Positions 59,976 to 64,000 of a DNA stretch of 64,000 nucleotides are shown piece by piece (the first letter of the stretch is position 1; each line of letters begins with the position of its first letter). A model generated the notes under the pieces. It saw only the letters and a program-made list of their open reading frames with translations, was not told the DNA's origin and did no database searches. A program made the position numbers and the translations under genes. The stretch lies in contig CAVUVH010000005.1 of assembly GCA_963744735.1 (NCBI GenBank), positions 124,001-188,000 on the forward strand, written 5' to 3'. Source of the DNA: RPQJ01 sp963744735. Lineage in GTDB: Bacteria; Pseudomonadota; Gammaproteobacteria; Steroidobacterales; Steroidobacteraceae.

Positions 59976-62828
59976 TCAGGCGTACAGCCGGGTCTCGCCC
60001 GGGCCGTCGAGATTGACTGCGCAGCGGCCGCACAGTTCCGGATGGGCCGACACGGTACCGACGTCCGCCCGCTTGTGCCAGCAGCGCACGCACTTGGCCG
60101 CCGTGGCCGGCTGGACCTGCAGCCAGAGGCCGCCCTTGCCCTCGCCGTCCGCCGCCAGCGCGTCGGCGGGTCGCGTCCCGGCCGCGGCCACGGTCGCCTC
60201 GAGGTGATCAGCACGAACCGCAGCTCGTCCGCCAGCGGCGCGAGCGCGGCCGTCCACTCGGGCGTGCCATACAGCGTGACCTCGGCATCGAGCGGCGCGC
60301 CGATCTGCCCGGCCACGCGCAGGCGCTCCAGTTCACGCAGCACCGCCGCCCGCGCCTCGAGCACGCGCGGCCAGTCGATCGCCTGCGGCACAGCCGTGGT
60401 GTCGGGCAGCTCGGCCCAGGTCGTGAAGAACACGGATTCCGCCCGCGGGCCGGGCAGGAAGCGCCAGATCTCTTCCGCCGTGAACGACAGGATCGGCGCG
60501 AGCCAGCGCACCATCGCCTCGGCGATCCAGTACAGCGCCGTCTGCGCGGAGCGCCGCGCGGCGCTGCCGGCCGGCATCGTGTACAGCCGGTCCTTGACCA
60601 CGTCGAGGTAGAAGCCACCGAGGTCGACGACGCAGAAGTTGTGCAGCTTCTGGTAGATCAGGTGGAAATCGTAACTGCGGTAGGCGGCGACGATCTCCTG
60701 CTGCAGCTCGCGCGTGCGCTGCACGGCCCAGCGATCCAGCGCCAGCATCTCGCCCACCGGCACGGCATCGCGCGCCGGATCGAAGCCCGCGAGATTGCCG
60801 AGCAGGAAACGCACGGTGTTGCGCACGCGGCGGTAGGAGTCCGAGGTGCGCTTGAGGATCTCGTCGGAGACGCTGATCTCGTTGGCGTAGTCGGTGGCCG
60901 CGACCCACAGCCGCAGGATGTCCGCACCCAGCGTGCTCATCACCTTCTGCGGCAGGATCACGTTGCCGAGCGACTTCGACATCTTGCGGCCCTTGTCATC
61001 CACGGTGAAGCCGTGGGTGAGCACGCCGCGATACGGCGCGTGGCCCTTCTGCGCCACCGAGGTCAGCAGCGAGCTGTGGAACCAGCCGCGATGCTGGTCC
61101 GAGCCTTCCAGGTACAGGTCGGCGGGCGTGCGGACCTGCGGGAAGATCTGCGAGACGCAATGGTGCGAGACGCCGGAGTCGACCCAGACGTCCATGATGT
61201 CCGTGACCTTCTCGTACTGCTCCGCCTCCGCGCCCAGCAGCGTGGCGGGGTCGAGGTCGAACCAGGCGTCGATGCCGTCACGGGCGACGAGCTCGGCCAC
61301 GCGCTCGAGCAGTTCGGCCGTGCGCGGGTGCAGGGCGCCGGTCTCGCGGTGCGTGAACAGTGACAGCGGCACGCCCCAGGTGCGCTGGCGCGAGATGCAC
61401 CAGTCCGGGCGGCCGGCGATCATGCTGTAGATGCGCTGCTGGCCCCAGCCCGGCGTCCACTCGACCTTGCCGATCTCCGTCAGCGCCGCCGCGCGCAGCC
61501 CGGCCTGCTCCATGCTGATGAACCACTGCGGCGTGGCGCGGAAGATCACCGGCGTCTTGTGCCGCCAGCAGTGCGGATAGCTGTGCCGGTAGGCCTCGTG
61601 GTGCAGCAGCGCACCGCGCTCGCGCAGCACCTCGACCACGTGCGGGTTCGCGTCGAAGACCTTCTCGCCGGCAAACAGCGGCGTGGCCGGCAGGAAGCGG
61701 CCGTCGCTGCCGACCGGGTTGTCGACCTCGAGCCCGTAGCGGCTCCCGACGATGAAGTCGTCCTGGCCGTGCCCGGGCGCCGTGTGCACGGCTCCGGTGC
61801 CGCTTTCGAGCGTGACGTGTTCGCCGAGGATCACCGGCACCGTGCGCTCGTAGAACGGGTGGCGCAGCTGCAGGTGCTCGAGCGCCGCGCCTTTCACGCG
61901 GCCGATCTCCTGCGAGGTCTCGATGCCAGCGCGCCGCAATACGGACGGCGCCAGCTCGCTTGCGACCAGCAGCATCTCGGCGTCGCTGCCGCGCCGACGG
62001 ACGGCGCGTCGGGCTGCGGCTCGCGGCTGACGCTGAGCAGCGAGTACTCGAACTCCGGGTGCACCGCGACGGCGCGGTTGGCCGGCAGCGTCCACGGCGT
62101 GGTGGTCCAGATCACGAGGCTGGCGCGGCCCGCCGGCAATGACGGCAGGCCGAAGCGGCGCGCGAGGTCGGCGCCGTCGACAGCCTCGAAGCGCACGTCG
62201 ATCGAGGGCGAGGTCCGCTCCTCGTACTCGACCTCGGCCTCGGCCAGCGCCGAGCGACAGTCGAGGCACCAGTGCACGGGCTTGTAGCCCTTGTACAGGT
62301 GGCCGTTGCGGACGATCTGCGCAAAGGCGCGCAGCTGCTCCGCCTCGTAGCGCGGCGCGAGCGTCAGGTACGGGTTGAACCAGTCGCCCATGACGCCCAG
62401 GCGGATGAAGTCCTTGCGCTGGACGTCGACCTGCTCCAGCGCAAACTCGCGGCAGGCCTGGCGGAACGCCTTGGCGTCGAGGTTCTTGGCATCGCGGCCG
62501 CGCACCTTCTCGACCGCATGCTCGATCGGCAGGCCGTGGCAGTCCCAGCCCGGCACGTACGGCGCGTCGTAGCCGTCGAGCGTGCGCGACTTGACGATGA
62601 TGTCCTTCAGGATCTTGTTGAGCGCATGGCCGATGTGGATCGTGCCGTTCGCGTACGGCGGGCCGTCGTGCAGGATGAACTTGGGCCGGTCGCGGCAAGC
62701 GCACGCAGCTTCTCGTAGGTGCGGTGCTGCTCCCACCAGGCGAGCATCTCGGGCTCGCGGCGCGCAAGGTCGCCCTTCATCGGGAACGCCGTCTCCGGCA
62801 GGTTCACTGTGTTCTTGTAGTCAGCCAT
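59976..62828 (-). CDS. ileS: Isoleucyl-tRNA synthetase (three frame changes)
   Basis: Class I synthetase of about 951 codons, the expected size. HIGH appears as NGTIHIGHALNKILKD, KMSKS as KGRKMSKSLGNVI, the editing domain as VIWTTTPWTLPAN, and the C-terminal zinc site as CVRCWHKRADVG...CGRCAVNLDG. Frame changes lie near 62695, 61985 and 60205. Each fits one missing base (for example TCG-GAG to TCGAG), unlike most of the window where a base is added. ATG 62828 gives MADYKNTVNLPETAFPM, the standard start. Confidence 0.95.
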
Positions 62829-62928
62829 GGACGGGAACTTCTGAAGCCTTGGCGCGTGCAGGCACGGAACCGGAAATATTGAGCCAATTCAGGGATTTAG
62901 TCCAGTCATTGCGATGCAACAGCCGCCC

Positions 62929-63891
62929 TCAGGCCGGCACCGGCGTGGCTGCGAGTACCGCGCGGGCACGCGCCGAATCGACGTGCATCTGCTCGACCAG
63001 CTCGTCGAGCGAGGCAAAGCGGGCTTCGGCCCGCAGCCACTGCACGAAGTCGACGCTGAGGTACTGGCCGTAGAGGTCGCCGTCGAAGTCGAACAGGTGC
63101 ACCTCGAGCAGCGGGTCGGTGCCGTTCACGGTGGGACGCGTGCCGAGGCTCGCGACCGCCGGGTGGCGGTCGAGGCCGGCGCCGCTGACGCGCACGGCCA
63201 GGATGCCCCACAGCGGCACCACCTTGCGGTGCAGCGCCAGGTTGGCCGTGGGATAGCCCAGCGTGCGTCCCAGCCGGGCGCCGCGCCGCACGCGGCCCGT
63301 CATGCGGTAGGGCCGGCCGAGCAGGCGGGCCGCGCGCTCGAGGTCGTTGCGGCCGAGCGCCCCGCGCACCAGCGAGCTGCTGACGCGTTCGCCGTCCACC
63401 AGGAACTCGCCCACCTCCTCGACGGTGAAGCCGTGACGCTCGCCGGCGGCACGCAGCGAGACGATGTTGCCCTCGCGCCGGCGCGCGTAGTGGAAGTCGT
63501 GGCCGACCACCATGTGGCGCACGCCGAGGCCCTGCACCAGCAGCGCCTGCTCGAACTCCGCGGCCGGCAGGCTGCGCATGCGCTCGTCGAAGCGCAGCAC
63601 CACGACGCGGTCGATGCCATAGCGCGCCAGCGCCTCGAGCTTCTCGCGCAGGCGCATCAGGCGGGCAGGCGCCGTGGCGCCTTCGAAGAACTCGCGCGGC
63701 GTCGGCTCGAAGGTGACGACCGTCGCCGGCAGGCCCAGCGCGTCGGCGCGGCGGCGCACGGCGGCGAGCATGTGCTGGTGGCCGCAGTGCACGCCGTCGT
63801 AGTTGCCGACCGTCGCGACGCAGCCGCGATGCCGCGGCCGCAGGTTGTGCAGGCCGCGCACCAGCTCGATGCCGCGTATCTGCGCGGTCAC
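62929..63891 (-). CDS. ribF: Bifunctional riboflavin kinase / FAD synthetase
   Basis: Makes FMN and FAD. The N-terminal nucleotidyltransferase domain shows ATVGNYDGVHCGHQHML and VVGHDFHYARRREGN; the C-terminal flavokinase domain shows RTLGYPTANL, GILAVRV, ASLGTRPTVNG and LEVHLFDFDGDLYGQYLSVDFVQWLR. The GTG at 63891 (VTAQIRGIELVRGLHN) is taken as start, about 320 residues. The frame stays open upstream into the probable murJ tail. Confidence 0.94.
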   Translation of the reverse strand: MTAQIRGIELVRGLHNLRPRHRGCVATVGNYDGVHCGHQHMLAAVRRRADALGLPATVVTFEPTPREFFEGATAPARLMRLREKLEALARYGIDRVVVLRFDERMRSLPAAEFEQALLVQGLGVRHMVVGHDFHYARRREGNIVSLRAAGERHGFTVEEVGEFLVDGERVSSSLVRGALGRNDLERAARLLGRPYRMTGRVRRGARLGRTLGYPTANLALHRKVVPLWGILAVRVSGAGLDRHPAVASLGTRPTVNGTDPLLEVHLFDFDGDLYGQYLSVDFVQWLRAEARFASLDELVEQMHVDSARARAVLAATPVPA

Positions 63892-64000
63892 GCGTCGCTC
63901 CCCGGCCCGCCAGCGGGCGGCGGTGCCGCGCGGCCGCACGCGCAGGTGCTGCAGCCGCATCCCGAGCAGGTACAGCACGCCGAAATAGATGCCGCCGCCG
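63892..64000 (-). CDS. murJ: Probable C-terminal end of lipid II flippase MurJ (partial)
   Basis: On the minus strand the last bases read GGGIYFGVLYLLGMRLQHLRVR, a final hydrophobic helix followed by basic residues, as at the end of MurJ/MviN proteins. murJ directly before ribF is the normal gene order. The frame is continuous with ribF without a stop; a TGA overlapping the ribF GTG (GTGA, 63888-63890) exists in another frame, so one more single-base error may lie here. Too short for certainty. Confidence 0.45.

Noticed and set aside
59546..62767. A single 1073-codon protein
   Set aside because: It joins out-of-frame lead-in, the middle of ileS and out-of-frame lspA sequence; it exists only because of the ileS frame errors.

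Overview
The window is high-GC DNA (roughly two thirds G+C by eye) from a gammaproteobacterium. Three gene orders point there: hda / DUF2066 / CDP-alcohol phosphatidyltransferase / purM / purN / DUF3108; metG followed by rsxABCDGE and nth; and murJ-ribF-ileS-lspA-ispH next to a type IV minor pilin cluster. DUF1841 beside nth, the wrbA-DUF2069 pair and a lipoyl-tagged E3 suggest the Xanthomonadales/Nevskiales side of the class. That placement is an inference from gene content.

Layout. 1-4.7 kb: end of a probable proS, a lytic transglycosylase, acylphosphatase with a lipoprotein, wrbA, DUF2069, hda, a CDP-alcohol phosphatidyltransferase and DUF2066. 4.7-9 kb: purM, purN, DUF3108, then dcd and mrp on the minus strand. 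9-13.8 kb: a HEAT-repeat protein fused to a Ser/Thr kinase, followed by two PilT-family ATPases. 13.8-22.5 kb: a hairpin-rich spacer, metG, rsxABCDGE, nth, DUF1841. 22.5-28.4 kb (minus): aceE-aceF-lpdA. 28.6-34.2 kb: leucyl aminopeptidase, pyrC, rnt, grxD, a DUF1289 protein, a urate-oxidase-N-like membrane protein and nadC. 34.2-34.7 kb: a second hairpin-rich spacer. 34.7-40 kb (minus): a GAF/PAS/GGDEF/EAL protein, an ArnT-like glycosyltransferase and its GT2 partner. 40-46.2 kb: a cation efflux pump and a lipid-assembly locus (DUF374 acyltransferase, phosphopantetheinyl transferase, acyl-AMP ligase fused to ACP, two LpxL-type acyltransferases), then tRNA-Thr(CGU) and a Fur-family regulator. 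46.9-58.4 kb: two sets of minor pilins, one PilY1, an AlgZ-type kinase and two PilE-like pilins. 58.4-64 kb (minus): ispH, lspA, ileS, ribF and the end of a probable murJ.

Two threads tie the window together. Type IV pili recur: PilT-family motors with a kinase, a duplicated minor pilin cluster with PilY1 and AlgZ, and a c-di-GMP enzyme. Envelope lipid work recurs in the acyltransferase/ACP locus and the ArnT/GT2 pair.

The most unusual signal is non-coding. Three long hairpins (14.1, 34.3 and 34.6 kb) share an identical 14-nt loop, GTGTCTGCCTTTCC, while their long stems differ in sequence yet remain paired. A separate palindromic repeat has entered aceF in frame and codes for part of its linker.

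Caution: many genes, including essential ones (purM, metG, ileS, lspA, aceE), are broken by single-base frame changes. The frequency and their presence in housekeeping genes indicate sequence errors rather than gene decay. Coordinates of such genes are given as whole spans.
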